Shown: positions 37,122 to 46,147, numbered from the stretch's first letter. The stretch is 64,000 nt of DNA from Vibrio tasmaniensis (GCF_024347635.1 NZ_AP025511.1:434001-498000), one strand, 5' to 3'. Notes: generated by a model from the sequence alone, not told the origin. Program-made: numbers and translations.

Positions 37122-39575
37122 TTAGCGGTTAACGGCTTCAAGTTTCCAAATGTTGTTCACGTAGTCGCGAATTGAGCGATCTGATGTGAACTTACCAACC
37201 AATGCCGTGTTAAGAATCGCTTTCTTAGCCCAACCAGCTTGGTCTTTGTATTGTGTGCCCATGTCTTCATGTGCTTTCACGTAAGAAGCGAAGTCAGCAA
37301 GACATAGGTAAGGGTCACCACCGTCTAATAGGCTATCAAACGTTGCACGTAGAAGACCTGGTTGACCTGGAGTAAACTCATCGCCAGTCAGTAGATCTAG
37401 AGATGCTTTCAATAGTGGGTCTGCATTGTAGTAGTCGTATGGGTTGTAACCCTGAGCTTTCAATGCGACAACACCGTCAACTTCTAGGCCGAAGATGTAG
37501 ATGTTTTCATCACCAACTTCTTCACGAATCTCAACGTTTGCACCATCCATCGTACCGATAGTTAGAGCGCCGTTTAGAGCCATCTTCATGTTGCCCGTAC
37601 CTGAAGCTTCTTTACCAGCTAATGAGATTTGCTGAGAAACGTCTGCTGCAGGGATGATGATTTCAGCCATGCTTACACGGTAGTCAGGGATGAATACCAC
37701 TTTAAGCTTGTTACCGATGCGAGGATCGTTGTTGATCTTCTCTGCAATCTTGTTAACCGCGAAGATGATTTCTTTTGCTAGGTGGTAACCCGGTGCTGCT
37801 TTCGCTGCGAAGAAACATACGCGTGGCTCACACTCGAAACCAGGTTCGTTAAGAATACGGTGGTACAAAGACAGAATGTGTAGCAAATCTAGGTGCTGAC
37901 GCTTGTATTCGTGTAGACGCTTAATTTGAACGTCGAAGATAGCGTTAGTATCTAGCTCGATACCCATGTTCTCTTGAACCCAATCCGCAAGACGCTGTTT
38001 GTTTTCTTTCTTAACAGCCATAAATTCTTTTTGGAATTTCGCGTCTGTTGCAAACTTAGCGATGCCTTCTAGCTGCTCAAGTTTTGCTGGCCACTCAGAG
38101 CCAATCTTACCTGTGATTAGATTAGATAGACCTGGGTTACAGAACTTCAACCAACGACGTGGCGTGATGCCGTTCGTTACGTTAGTCAGTTTACCTGGGA
38201 AGATTTCGTTGAACTCTGGGAACAAGTCTTTCTTAACAAGTTGAGAGTGAAGTGCAGCTACACCATTTACTTTGTAAGAACCAATCACACATAGGTTTGC
38301 CATGCGAACCATGCGGTGGAAACCTTCTTGGATGATAGAAAGCTTCGCTTGTTTCTCACCGTCACCAGGCCACATCTTGCGAACTTCTTGCATGAAGCGG
38401 TGGTTGATTTCAAAGATGATTTCCATGTGACGTGGAAGAAGACGGTTGATCAGAGATTCAGACCAAGTCTCTAGCGCTTCAGGAAGTAGTGTGTGGTTCG
38501 TGTATGCGAACGTATGAGCACTGATTTCCCAAGCTTGGTCCCAAGTTAAACCTTTCTCATCAATCAGGATGCGCATTAGCTCAGGAATCGCAATCGTTGG
38601 GTGCGTATCGTTCAGCTGAATCGTTTCTTGCTTAGGCAGATCTTCTAGAGAGAAACCTGCTGCTTCGTGGCGGCGTAGAATATCGCGAACTGACGCTGCT
38701 GAGTGGAAGTACTGCTGCATTAGACGCAGTGTCTTACCTTTCTCATGGTTGTCGTTCGGGTAAAGAACTTTCGTGATGTTACCTGCATCGATTAGCGAGT
38801 GTTGCGCTTCGAAGTAATCACCGTTGTTAAAGCTTGCTAGTGAGAATGGTGCAATTGCCTGACATTCCCAAAGACGCAATGGGTAAACCGTGTTTGACTC
38901 GTAACCTACGATAGGTAGATCCCAAGGCATTGCTTTTACTTCCATACCTGGAACCCAAGTACGAACTTCTTTACCGTCGATGAATTCAACTTCTACATGA
39001 CCGTAAAAACCAATGTGTTGTGCTAGTTCTGGACGAGCGACTTCCCATGGGTAACCTTCAACACCACGCCATGCGTCTGGTGCTTCTTGTTGACGACCAT
39101 CTTGGAAAGACTGTTTGAATAGGCCGTATTCATAGTGAAGACCGTAGCCTACTGTTGGGTACTCTTGTGCAGCACAAGAATCCATAAAACAAGCAGCAAG
39201 ACGACCAAGACCACCATTACCTAGCGATGGGTCGCGTTCTTCTTCTAGAAGGTCAGTTAGGTTTTGGCCTAGCTCTTCCATTGCATGAGTAATCTGTTCG
39301 TACAGACCCATGCTGATCAGGTTGTTACCTGTTAGACGACCAATCAAAAACTCTAATGAAAGGTAGTTAACGCTCTTCGCGTTTTTGATTTTTTCATCAT
39401 TTTCAGTTTCTAGCAGATCAAATGTTGTCAATTCTGCTAGCGCACGCCCCATTGCTAGGTACCATGCGCGGCTATCTGCTGTTTCAATCGTTGTTGCGTA
39501 AGTTGCAGATAAATGCTTTTTAACGCTTTCTTGGAACGACACTTTATCGAAAGTTTTTTGCTGAGTTGGTTTCAT
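37122..39575 (-). CDS. malP: Maltodextrin/glycogen phosphorylase MalP
   Basis: 817-aa GT35 enzyme that releases glucose-1-phosphate from the non-reducing ends of maltodextrin or glycogen. The pyridoxal-phosphate lysine lies in 'EASGTGNMKMALNG' near the C-terminal third. Other family blocks are intact: 'NGGLGRLAACFMDS', 'QLNDTHPTIAIPELMR', 'NVTNGITPRRWL', 'MDGANVEI'. Length is normal for bacterial phosphorylases. It is the first gene of malPQ, divergent from malT, with CRP and MalT-type motifs in the spacer. Confidence 0.96.
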   Translation of the reverse strand: MKPTQQKTFDKVSFQESVKKHLSATYATTIETADSRAWYLAMGRALAELTTFDLLETENDEKIKNAKSVNYLSLEFLIGRLTGNNLISMGLYEQITHAMEELGQNLTDLLEEERDPSLGNGGLGRLAACFMDSCAAQEYPTVGYGLHYEYGLFKQSFQDGRQQEAPDAWRGVEGYPWEVARPELAQHIGFYGHVEVEFIDGKEVRTWVPGMEVKAMPWDLPIVGYESNTVYPLRLWECQAIAPFSLASFNNGDYFEAQHSLIDAGNITKVLYPNDNHEKGKTLRLMQQYFHSAASVRDILRRHEAAGFSLEDLPKQETIQLNDTHPTIAIPELMRILIDEKGLTWDQAWEISAHTFAYTNHTLLPEALETWSESLINRLLPRHMEIIFEINHRFMQEVRKMWPGDGEKQAKLSIIQEGFHRMVRMANLCVIGSYKVNGVAALHSQLVKKDLFPEFNEIFPGKLTNVTNGITPRRWLKFCNPGLSNLITGKIGSEWPAKLEQLEGIAKFATDAKFQKEFMAVKKENKQRLADWVQENMGIELDTNAIFDVQIKRLHEYKRQHLDLLHILSLYHRILNEPGFECEPRVCFFAAKAAPGYHLAKEIIFAVNKIAEKINNDPRIGNKLKVVFIPDYRVSMAEIIIPAADVSQQISLAGKEASGTGNMKMALNGALTIGTMDGANVEIREEVGDENIYIFGLEVDGVVALKAQGYNPYDYYNADPLLKASLDLLTGDEFTPGQPGLLRATFDSLLDGGDPYLCLADFASYVKAHEDMGTQYKDQAGWAKKAILNTALVGKFTSDRSIRDYVNNIWKLEAVNR

Positions 39576-39644
39576 TTCAGAAATCTCGCTTTTAATAGTT
39601 CTAATTCATCTGTGACATATCGTGCATGGTCACCATTAACTAAA

Positions 39645-39653
39645 CATCCTCCC
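39645..39653 (-). promoter_or_regulatory. Candidate MalT box upstream of malP
   Basis: The minus strand reads GGGAGGATG, containing GGAGGA, which fits the MalT core GGRKGA. It lies about 70 bases upstream of the malP ATG, where an activator site would sit. Only one convincing copy was found, and MalT usually binds repeated boxes, so confidence is limited. Confidence 0.4.
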
Positions 39654-39754
39654 GTTAATACGACTAACTAGGAGTAGATGAGAGGGCGTAGGGGGCGTAC
39701 CGATGTAAGGTTAGTGATCTGACTCTCATGTTCTAACTTCGAACAAAAAGTTGG

Positions 39755-39770
39755 AGTGACTGGGATCACA
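39755..39770. promoter_or_regulatory. Candidate CRP site between malP and malT (first)
   Basis: AGTGA-N6-TCACA matches 9 of 10 core positions of the CRP consensus. It lies about 180 bases upstream of malP and 390 upstream of malT. cAMP-CRP activation of maltose genes is established in enteric bacteria. Confidence 0.65.
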
Positions 39771-39937
39771 AGCTCCCGTTCGATAACTTAACGTTAATTG
39801 ATGTGAGTTTTATTTAACCGGAATAAACTGATTAGCAAATCTGAGTTTGAGATCACGAAATTATTTCCCATATCTCATCTTTTGCATAAATCTCAGTGTA
39901 AGACTGAACAAAGTCACATTCACAAACCACCACGCAA

Positions 39938-39953
39938 CGTGAGCAAAGTCTCA
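39938..39953. promoter_or_regulatory. Candidate CRP site upstream of malT (second)
   Basis: CGTGA-N6-TCTCA matches 8 of 10 core positions of the CRP consensus and lies about 190 bases before the malT ATG. It may serve malT, while the 39755 site serves malP. The remainder of the 39576-40141 spacer shows no gene. Confidence 0.5.
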
Positions 39954-40141
39954 AATTAAGGGCGTAGAAAGCCAAAAACATGCAAGACCGCAAGGTTTCT
40001 GAGGAGAATCATAGTCGGTGCCATTTTTCTTCACGTAACATAAGCACAGACTTACGTAATTAGGCAGATGTGATTGGGCAACTCTTTTACGGTTTTAGAA
40101 TCCCCAGAACATACGCCACGGAATAGGTGAAAAACTTCGAC

Positions 40142-42850
40142 ATGTGGATCCCTTCGAAACTGACTCGTCCCGGCCGCTTACATAATGCAATCCTACGACC
40201 TAGGGTTCTCGATCTGCTCCAGAACGCAGATTGCTATAAGCTTGTATTGTTCCGTTCTCCTGCGGGCTATGGCAAGACCACCATGGCTGCACAGTGGCTG
40301 TTAGATAAGCCGAATGTGGGTTGGTACAGCATCGATGATAGTGACAACGATGCCTTCCGTTTTATCAACTACCTACTCCAATCACTCAATAAAGCGACTC
40401 AAAATTCCTGTCCCAATGCCCAAAAACTGGCAGAGAAACGACAGTTTTCATCGCTGCATTCTTTATTGAGCGAAGTATTCGCCGAGATGTCGGACTATCA
40501 TCATGAGTGTTTTCTTGTTTTAGACGACTACCATTTAGTCAACAATGATGACATTCAAGAAGCAATGCGCTTTTTCCTCAAACACATGCCCGACAATCTC
40601 ACGCTAGTTGTAACCAGTCGTGGTACACCACCCCTTGGTACGGCAAACCTTCGCGTTCGAGACTTAATGATCGAATTAGGTAATGACTCGCTGGCTTTTG
40701 ATACCGAAGAGACGACGCGCTTTTTTAATCAGCGTGTTGCCGATGGTATTGATGACACAACGGCAGACAGTATTTGTACCTATGTAGAGGGTTGGCCTTC
40801 TGCCCTTCAACTTATTGCGCTGCAAGCCCAACATCAAAAACGCACGCTGGCGCAGTCTGCAGAGTCCTTCTCCCACTTTAATCAAGCCCATCTGTGGGAC
40901 TACTTGGTTGAAGAGGTTTTCGACCTGTTAGACAAAGAAACTCGACAGTTCTTGATGCAGTGTTCAGTGCTTGACCACTTCAACGACGAACTGGTTTGTG
41001 CGCTAACACAACGTGAAGACGCACTGGGTATGATCGAATCATTAAATCGATTCGGTTTATTCATCTACCCGCTTGAAGGCGAAAAGAACTGGTATCGTTT
41101 CCATAACCTCTTTGGTGAATTTTTGGCACATGAGCGTCAAGCTCGAATCCCTCAACAAGAAGCAGAGTTGCACCGAAGTGCCGCGAAGGCGTGGATTAAA
41201 CAAGACACACCACACCAAGCACTACGCCATGCACAGCGCGCTGAAGACCCAGAACTGATCATTCAAATACTGACAGATCACGGTTGGCCGATGTTTAACC
41301 AAGGAGAACTTTCCTCGTTAGAGATGGCGATCAAGCAACTGACTACGGATCAACTTTACAGCGACCCTAAACTGTCCATGTTACGAGCTTGGCTAGCACA
41401 AAGTCAGCACCGCTACGAACAAGTAGGGACATTATTGGAAGAGGCTGAAACACAATATCAAGCTCGAAATATTGAACTCGATACTCAACAACAAGGTCAA
41501 TACAACGCCCTACGCGCGCAAGTCGCGATTAACAGTAATGAACCTGAAAAGGCCTTGGAATTGGCAGAGCTTTCGCTAAGTCAGCTGAACACCACCGTCT
41601 ATCGTAGCCGAATTGTCGCCACGTCTGTTGTTGGTGAAGTCAATCACGTAATGGGCAACTTGAGCCGTGCACTGCCGATGATGCAGCAAACAGAAAAACT
41701 TGCACGCCAGTACCAAGTTTACCACCAAGCGCTTTGGGCAATTCTACAACAGAGCGAGATCTTAATTGCACAGGGTTACGTTCAAGCAGCATTCGAGCTG
41801 CAAGACAGTGCGTTCAAATTGATCGAAGAACACCAGCTAAAATACGTGCCTCTGCATGAATTCTTACTGCGTGTTAGAGCTCAAATATTCTGGTGTTGGA
41901 ACCGATTAGATGAAGCGGAAGAGTGCTGTTACAAAGGCTTAGATATCCTTGGTCACCATTCGCCAAGTAAGCACCTTCACAGCTATTCAATGCTGGCTCG
42001 TATTTCACTGAGTCGCGGTGAAATTGATAAAGCATCTAAGTTTATCGACCAAATTCAGCACCTATTGCGTCAATCGACTTACCACGTGGACTGGACGGCG
42101 AACGCTTCCCTTTCTTTGATTCTTTTTTGGCAAGTAAAAGGCAATAAAGAGGCGATACGCGATTGGTTAAATGTGGCTGTTCGACCTGAATCGGCAAGCA
42201 ACCACTTCTGCCAACTGCAATGGAGAAACATCGTTCGCGCTCACATCATTCTTGATCAGTATGAAGAAGCGGAAGAAGCGCTGACTTTCCTTAAGAGTGA
42301 AGCTCAGCGTTCACATCTGATTACAGACACCAACCGAAACTTGATCGTTGAAGCCGTATTACGTACACAAATTAACGATGAAGACAGCGCACGCGTGCTA
42401 CTTGAAGAAGCGCTTCATATGACTAACCAAACCGGTATGGTCGGCAACTTCTTAGTAGACGGCGGGACTATCGGACATATCTTGGATAAGTTGAGCAACA
42501 AGCCTGGCTTAGGTGACTTAGAACGCCATCGCGCTCAACAGATCATGAAAGATATCTCGACCACCCAACGCAGCCGCTCGGTTCACTTTGATGAAGACTT
42601 TGTTGAAAACTTAGTCAATCACCCAAACATTCCTGAACTTGTGCGCACGAGTCCACTCACCCAGCGTGAATGGCAAGTACTTGGTTTGATCTATTCAGGG
42701 TTCAGTAACGAGCAGATCGCTCAAGAACTCGATGTAGCAGGTACCACCATCAAGACTCACATCCGTAACCTTTACCAAAAGCTAAACATTGCTAACCGTA
42801 AAGAAGCGATCAGCACAGCGGAGAATTTACTGCAGTTGATGGGGTACTAA
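40142..42850 (+). CDS. malT: Maltose regulon transcriptional activator MalT
   Basis: 902-aa STAND-type activator. The N-terminal nucleotide-binding domain has Walker A SPAGYGKTT (about 39-47) and Walker B 'CFLVLDDYH'; a winged-helix and helical-repeat sensor region (about 250-830) binds maltotriose in the known family; the C-terminal LuxR-type HTH is at about 835-900 ('LTQREWQVLGLIYSGFSNEQ'). ATP and maltotriose drive its assembly on MalT boxes. The start is ATG 40142 (MWIPSKLTRP), matching the MLIPSKLSRP start of E. coli MalT; a GTG five codons upstream is also possible. It is divergent from malPQ, which it should activate. Confidence 0.96.
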   Translation: MWIPSKLTRPGRLHNAILRPRVLDLLQNADCYKLVLFRSPAGYGKTTMAAQWLLDKPNVGWYSIDDSDNDAFRFINYLLQSLNKATQNSCPNAQKLAEKRQFSSLHSLLSEVFAEMSDYHHECFLVLDDYHLVNNDDIQEAMRFFLKHMPDNLTLVVTSRGTPPLGTANLRVRDLMIELGNDSLAFDTEETTRFFNQRVADGIDDTTADSICTYVEGWPSALQLIALQAQHQKRTLAQSAESFSHFNQAHLWDYLVEEVFDLLDKETRQFLMQCSVLDHFNDELVCALTQREDALGMIESLNRFGLFIYPLEGEKNWYRFHNLFGEFLAHERQARIPQQEAELHRSAAKAWIKQDTPHQALRHAQRAEDPELIIQILTDHGWPMFNQGELSSLEMAIKQLTTDQLYSDPKLSMLRAWLAQSQHRYEQVGTLLEEAETQYQARNIELDTQQQGQYNALRAQVAINSNEPEKALELAELSLSQLNTTVYRSRIVATSVVGEVNHVMGNLSRALPMMQQTEKLARQYQVYHQALWAILQQSEILIAQGYVQAAFELQDSAFKLIEEHQLKYVPLHEFLLRVRAQIFWCWNRLDEAEECCYKGLDILGHHSPSKHLHSYSMLARISLSRGEIDKASKFIDQIQHLLRQSTYHVDWTANASLSLILFWQVKGNKEAIRDWLNVAVRPESASNHFCQLQWRNIVRAHIILDQYEEAEEALTFLKSEAQRSHLITDTNRNLIVEAVLRTQINDEDSARVLLEEALHMTNQTGMVGNFLVDGGTIGHILDKLSNKPGLGDLERHRAQQIMKDISTTQRSRSVHFDEDFVENLVNHPNIPELVRTSPLTQREWQVLGLIYSGFSNEQIAQELDVAGTTIKTHIRNLYQKLNIANRKEAISTAENLLQLMGY

Positions 42851-42852
42851 AC

Positions 42853-42883
42853 GATTCGAGATTGATTCGAGATTGATTCGAGA
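42853..42883. repeat. Short 11-bp tandem repeat after malT
   Basis: The unit gattcgagatt is present 2.8 times directly after the malT stop and before its terminator. Minor expansion with no evident role. Confidence 0.8.
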
Positions 42884-42890
42884 AAAGCTT

Positions 42891-42923
42891 AAGCTAGTTA
42901 CCTATGGTGACTGGCTTTTTTTT
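42891..42923 (+). terminator. Rho-independent terminator of malT
   Basis: Stem gctagttacc / ggtgactggc (with G-T pairs), 3-base loop, followed by eight T. Confidence 0.85.
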
Positions 42924-42980
42924 CGTTTGGAGCATGGGGTTAATAGCAGATAGCAGATCATAGAGAGCCAAACGACAGAC

Positions 42981-43091
42981 AAAAAAATAGCCAACCGCAA
43001 TAATCGCGATTGGCTCTATATATTTGTGAACAAATCATAAGTTCACTAACAACGTCAGTTGGCTAGGTGACCCTCGGCTTAAGAAGGGTCA
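42981..43091 (-). ncRNA. qrr: Qrr quorum-regulatory small RNA
   Basis: A 111-nt gene read on the minus strand. It starts with TGACCC, which pairs with GGGTCA in the first stem, then carries the near-invariant Qrr core (CTAGCCAACTGACG followed by TTGTTAGTGAA, 43029-43063), an AT-rich middle, and a final stem (AGCCAATCGCG pairing with GCGGTTGGCT) ending in seven T. Qrr RNAs use Hfq and base pairing to repress luxR/hapR-type master regulators and luxO, and to activate other targets at low cell density. A sigma-54 promoter and two LuxO-type sites lie at the right distances upstream. It is located between malT and popT, not beside luxO. Which Qrr number it corresponds to cannot be decided here. 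Confidence 0.97.
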
Positions 43092-43101
43092 ATGTATATA
43101 A

Positions 43102-43117
43102 TGCAGTTAGCGTGCCA
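43102..43117 (-). promoter_or_regulatory. Sigma-54 promoter of qrr
   Basis: The minus strand reads TGGCACG-CTAAC-TGCA, matching the -24/-12 consensus TGGCACG-N4-TTGCA with exactly 10 bases between the GG and GC pairs. The predicted start is about 12 bases downstream, at 43091, the TGACCC end of the sRNA. Confidence 0.93.
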
Positions 43118-43179
43118 ACTTTAATTCAGCCGTTTTATAAGCCCTGCATCGCATAAAAACCTCTAATTCATGATGCGAA

Positions 43180-43205
43180 TTGCAAAGTGCATTTGCATAA
43201 TGCAA
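43180..43205. promoter_or_regulatory. Two adjacent LuxO-type binding sites upstream of qrr
   Basis: ttgcataatgcaa (43193-43205) is a perfect match to the LuxO site TTGCA-N3-TGCAA, and ttgcaaagtgcat (43180-43192) matches with one difference. They lie about 65-90 bases upstream of the sigma-54 promoter, the usual position of a bacterial enhancer for LuxO-phosphate. Confidence 0.9.
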
Positions 43206-43417
43206 CCAAGATGCAATATCGATAGAAAACAAGTTTCACTGCAGCCGGTAATAATAAGACACCAAGCAGTTGTATTTTAAATGTAAGGCAGATGTTCACA
43301 TCAACGTATTGCCTTACAATTAAAGAGGTAATAAAGCACCTCGCCAAAGGCATATTCATACTTTTTTTACACTAAAGTTTGTATACTGCACAAAATCACT
43401 CTCAACTCTATGAAGCA

Positions 43418-44338
43418 ATGAACTACTTAAGTACTTTTTTCAAAGGCATGGCAATGGGCGCAGCCGACGTTGTCCCTGGCGTGTCGGGCGGAACCATCGC
43501 ATTCATCACTGGTATCTACGATACGCTACTAGAAAGCATTCGAAGAATTAACCCTAGCTTACTTGGACTATGGAAGCGTGAAGGTTTCAAAGCCGCGTTT
43601 AGCCACATCAATGGTTTTTTCCTAATTTCACTGTTCGCAGGCGTATTCACGAGCATTGCGACATTTGCAAAACTGATTTCTTGGTTATTAGTCACCCACC
43701 CAGTTCCACTATGGTCTTTCTTCTTTGGCCTTATCTTGGTGTCGGTTTTCCATATTCTTAAACAAGTAGAAAAGCGCGATATGATTCGATTCGTATTTTT
43801 GCTGCTTGGTGTCGCCTTCGCTTACAGCATTACCGTGCTTAAGCCGCTGCAAATGGAACCTACCAGTATCAATATTCTCATTGCAGGTGCGATTGCAATC
43901 TGTGCGATGATTTTGCCGGGTATCTCGGGTAGCTTCATTCTGCTATTAATTGGTATGTATGGTCCGGTTCTTGGTGCGGTTAAAGAGTTCCAAATCGATG
44001 TGCTTGCGCTATTCCTTAGTGGCTGTGTGATTGGCCTACTGACTTTCTCGCACGTACTTTCTTGGTTACTGCGCTCATTCCGCGACTTCACATTAGTATT
44101 CTTGACTGGTTTGATGATCGGTACACTGCCGAAGATTTGGCCGTGGAAAGAAACGATCAGCTGGCGTACAAACTCTAAAGGTGAGCAAGTTCCTCTGATT
44201 CAAGAAAACTTGTCACCGTTTGATTTTGAAGCCGTCACTTCTCAGCCTTCACAGCTAGTAATGGCTATTGCGATGATGATTGTTGCCATTGCCTTGGTTC
44301 TGGGGTTAGAGAAATTTGCAGAGCGCAACGCTGACTAA
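43418..44338 (+). CDS. popT: DUF368 membrane protein, PopT-type undecaprenyl-phosphate translocase
   Basis: 306-aa protein with about eight to ten membrane segments. The family signature appears twice as an internal repeat: 'GAADVVPGVSGGT' (about 12-24) and 'CAMILPGISGSF' (about 166-177). DUF368 proteins, including one in V. cholerae, have been shown to recycle undecaprenyl phosphate across the inner membrane (PopT), supporting cell-wall synthesis at alkaline pH. The start is ATG 43418; a TTG at 43379 is in frame but would add 13 polar residues. It lies downstream of the qrr enhancer region on the opposite strand. Confidence 0.9.
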   Translation: MNYLSTFFKGMAMGAADVVPGVSGGTIAFITGIYDTLLESIRRINPSLLGLWKREGFKAAFSHINGFFLISLFAGVFTSIATFAKLISWLLVTHPVPLWSFFFGLILVSVFHILKQVEKRDMIRFVFLLLGVAFAYSITVLKPLQMEPTSINILIAGAIAICAMILPGISGSFILLLIGMYGPVLGAVKEFQIDVLALFLSGCVIGLLTFSHVLSWLLRSFRDFTLVFLTGLMIGTLPKIWPWKETISWRTNSKGEQVPLIQENLSPFDFEAVTSQPSQLVMAIAMMIVAIALVLGLEKFAERNAD

Positions 44339-44416
44339 TCATTCAGCCAACTTCTGGAAAGCGTTTAGAACGGATAATGCTTAGAAAAACTAAGCTCACG
44401 CCCCTATGACACAGAC

Positions 44417-44445
44417 AAAAGCGAAGCCAATGGCTTCGCTTTTTT
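44417..44445. terminator. Rho-independent terminator after popT
   Basis: Stem gcgaagcc / ggcttcgc with a 3-base loop, flanked by four A and six T. Confidence 0.9.
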
Positions 44446-44541
44446 AGTTCTACCATACGCACAAAATTACTTTTTGATACAAGCACATATTGAGGGATAT
44501 GATAACATCGCCGCTCTTATAAAATTAGATGAGAACACGAC

Positions 44542-44982
44542 ATGCACTCTGCATTAAAGGTTGCTGCTCTTGGGATCGCTCTCGTGGCAGGCTTTTATGG
44601 GCCGCAAGTAATTCAGCAATTTGAATCAGCAATGGAGCGAGCCTCTGCTGAGGTTAACTTAGATGATTACTGCATGCTTTCCACCACATCGTGTGAGCAA
44701 AATACAGTTACGATGACACTTGATCGCGAGACGGCTCAACCTCTGGCTCCCACCAAAATCAAAGTAGTGTGGGAAGGCGCAGCCTCTGACACATTAATGC
44801 TGTCGCTTACAGGTTTAGAGATGGAAATGGGCTCGGCACGTTTTCAATTAAAAAACATGGGCAATAATACCTATGAAGGTGATGTGATTTTACCTGTATG
44901 TACTTTAGACAAGATGACATGGATCGGTGAGCTCACTGATGGTGTCGATACTGTAAATCCGGCAATAAGGATGGCAAGATGA
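44542..44982 (+). CDS. Periplasmic YtkA/FixH-like protein of a copper module
   Basis: 146-aa protein with an N-terminal membrane segment (about 4-22) and a small beta-sandwich-like domain. Features: a Cys pair (C-x6-C, 'DYCMLSTTSC'), the Met-rich segment 'GLEMEMGSARFQL', and 'LPVCTLDKMTW' near the end; this order resembles YtkA-like/FixH copper-related proteins. It overlaps the SCO gene by 4 bases and a PCuAC gene follows, so a role in copper handling for cytochrome oxidase assembly is inferred from context and Met/Cys content. The family assignment is tentative. Confidence 0.65.
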   Translation: MHSALKVAALGIALVAGFYGPQVIQQFESAMERASAEVNLDDYCMLSTTSCEQNTVTMTLDRETAQPLAPTKIKVVWEGAASDTLMLSLTGLEMEMGSARFQLKNMGNNTYEGDVILPVCTLDKMTWIGELTDGVDTVNPAIRMAR

Positions 44983-45575
44983 GTAGAAATTGGTCGTTAG
45001 CATTGGTTGTCGCTTTTGTCCTTGGCTTTGGCGTTAAAAGTTATCTTGATGGGCAAAACGAAGCTCAAAAACAACACGCGGCAAAACAACAATTCTCCGC
45101 AACAACCCTTTTCGGCAAAGATAACCAGCCAACGGAAATCTTTGACCAAACCGATGACAGAATTCGTATCGTTTATTTTGGTTTCACACGTTGCCCAGAT
45201 GTGTGCCCTACTTCTCTAGCAATGTTAGCCGGAGCACTTAACCAAGTCTCTGATGAAGCAAAAGCCAAGATTCGCCCGATGTTTGTTTCTCTTGATCCTG
45301 AACGTGATGCCGCTGAAGCCTCGTATGAATACGCGCAATACTTCCACCCAATGATGGAAGGATTAAGTGGCCCATTAGATGTAACAACGACTTTGGCACA
45401 TAACTACGGTGTTATCTTCAGGAAGACCAAACTGGAAGGTTCAGAGTTGGAGTACACCCTAGACCACAGCTCATATTTCTATTTTTTAAAGCCCGACGGT
45501 ACTTTGATTACTAAAGTACCGCACACGTTGACGCCAGCGCCAATTGTTGAAGCTATCAACACATTAACGCGCTAG
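44979..45575 (+). CDS. SCO1/SenC-family copper chaperone
   Basis: 198-aa membrane-anchored thioredoxin-fold protein. A membrane segment (about 7-20) leads to the periplasmic domain with the copper-binding CxxxC in 'FTRCPDVCPTS' (about 71-81) and the distal His in 'LDHSSYFYFL'. SCO proteins load the CuA site of cytochrome c oxidase or reduce its cysteines. It overlaps the upstream YtkA-like gene (ATGA) and is followed after 113 bases by PCuAC, its usual partner. Confidence 0.93.
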   Translation: MSRNWSLALVVAFVLGFGVKSYLDGQNEAQKQHAAKQQFSATTLFGKDNQPTEIFDQTDDRIRIVYFGFTRCPDVCPTSLAMLAGALNQVSDEAKAKIRPMFVSLDPERDAAEASYEYAQYFHPMMEGLSGPLDVTTTLAHNYGVIFRKTKLEGSELEYTLDHSSYFYFLKPDGTLITKVPHTLTPAPIVEAINTLTR

Positions 45576-45688
45576 CGTACCAAGTCATCAACGACGAGAA
45601 ACAACGTGTACAAAAATAAAGAACTTAACCAATAAAGTTCGAACAAAAAGTCAGGTCCCAGACCAACATAAAAATTAAGGACAACAAC

Positions 45689-46147
45689 ATGAAGTTAAAA
45701 GCACTTGCTCTAGCAGGCTTATTGCTCACTCCTCTTGCTCAAGCGAATAGCGACATTATGGTTCATGACGCGTACGCGCGTGCAACTCCGCCTTCAGCAG
45801 TGAACAGCGCGGTATTCACGACTCTGATGAACCATAGCGATAAAGATCGCGCTATTGTTTCTGCGACAACGCCAGCAGCAGGAAAGGTAGAACTCCATGA
45901 TGTTATCGTTGATGGCGACGTAATGAAGATGCGTCAAGTTCAAACCATCGCAATTCCTGCGAACGGCCAAGTTGAACTTAAACCTGGTAGCTTGCACATT
46001 ATGTTGTTTGACCTAAAAGATGGCCTGAAAGAAGGCGAACAAATCGAAATGACACTGACTTTCGCAAACGGTGAAACACAGACCTTTGATGCACCGGTTA
46101 AGAAAGTAATGAGCGGCATGAAAAAGATGAATCACGATCATCATTAA
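45689..46147 (+). CDS. PCu(A)C-type periplasmic copper chaperone
   Basis: 152-aa secreted protein. The signal peptide (MKLKALALAGLLLTPLAQA) is followed by the cupredoxin-like PCuAC fold. The copper ligands follow the family pattern: His in 'VELHDV', Met in 'MKMRQ', then His and Met in 'PGSLHIML'. The extra C-terminal 'MSGMKKMNHDHH' may bind copper too. PCuAC delivers Cu(I) to cytochrome oxidases with SCO. It has AAGGA before the ATG and is closed by a terminator. Confidence 0.94.
   Translation: MKLKALALAGLLLTPLAQANSDIMVHDAYARATPPSAVNSAVFTTLMNHSDKDRAIVSATTPAAGKVELHDVIVDGDVMKMRQVQTIAIPANGQVELKPGSLHIMLFDLKDGLKEGEQIEMTLTFANGETQTFDAPVKKVMSGMKKMNHDHH

Noticed and set aside
43168..43359. Minus-strand 63-codon frame overlapping the qrr upstream region
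   Set aside because: It contains the LuxO sites, has no ribosome-binding site and resembles no protein; it is a by-product of regulatory DNA.
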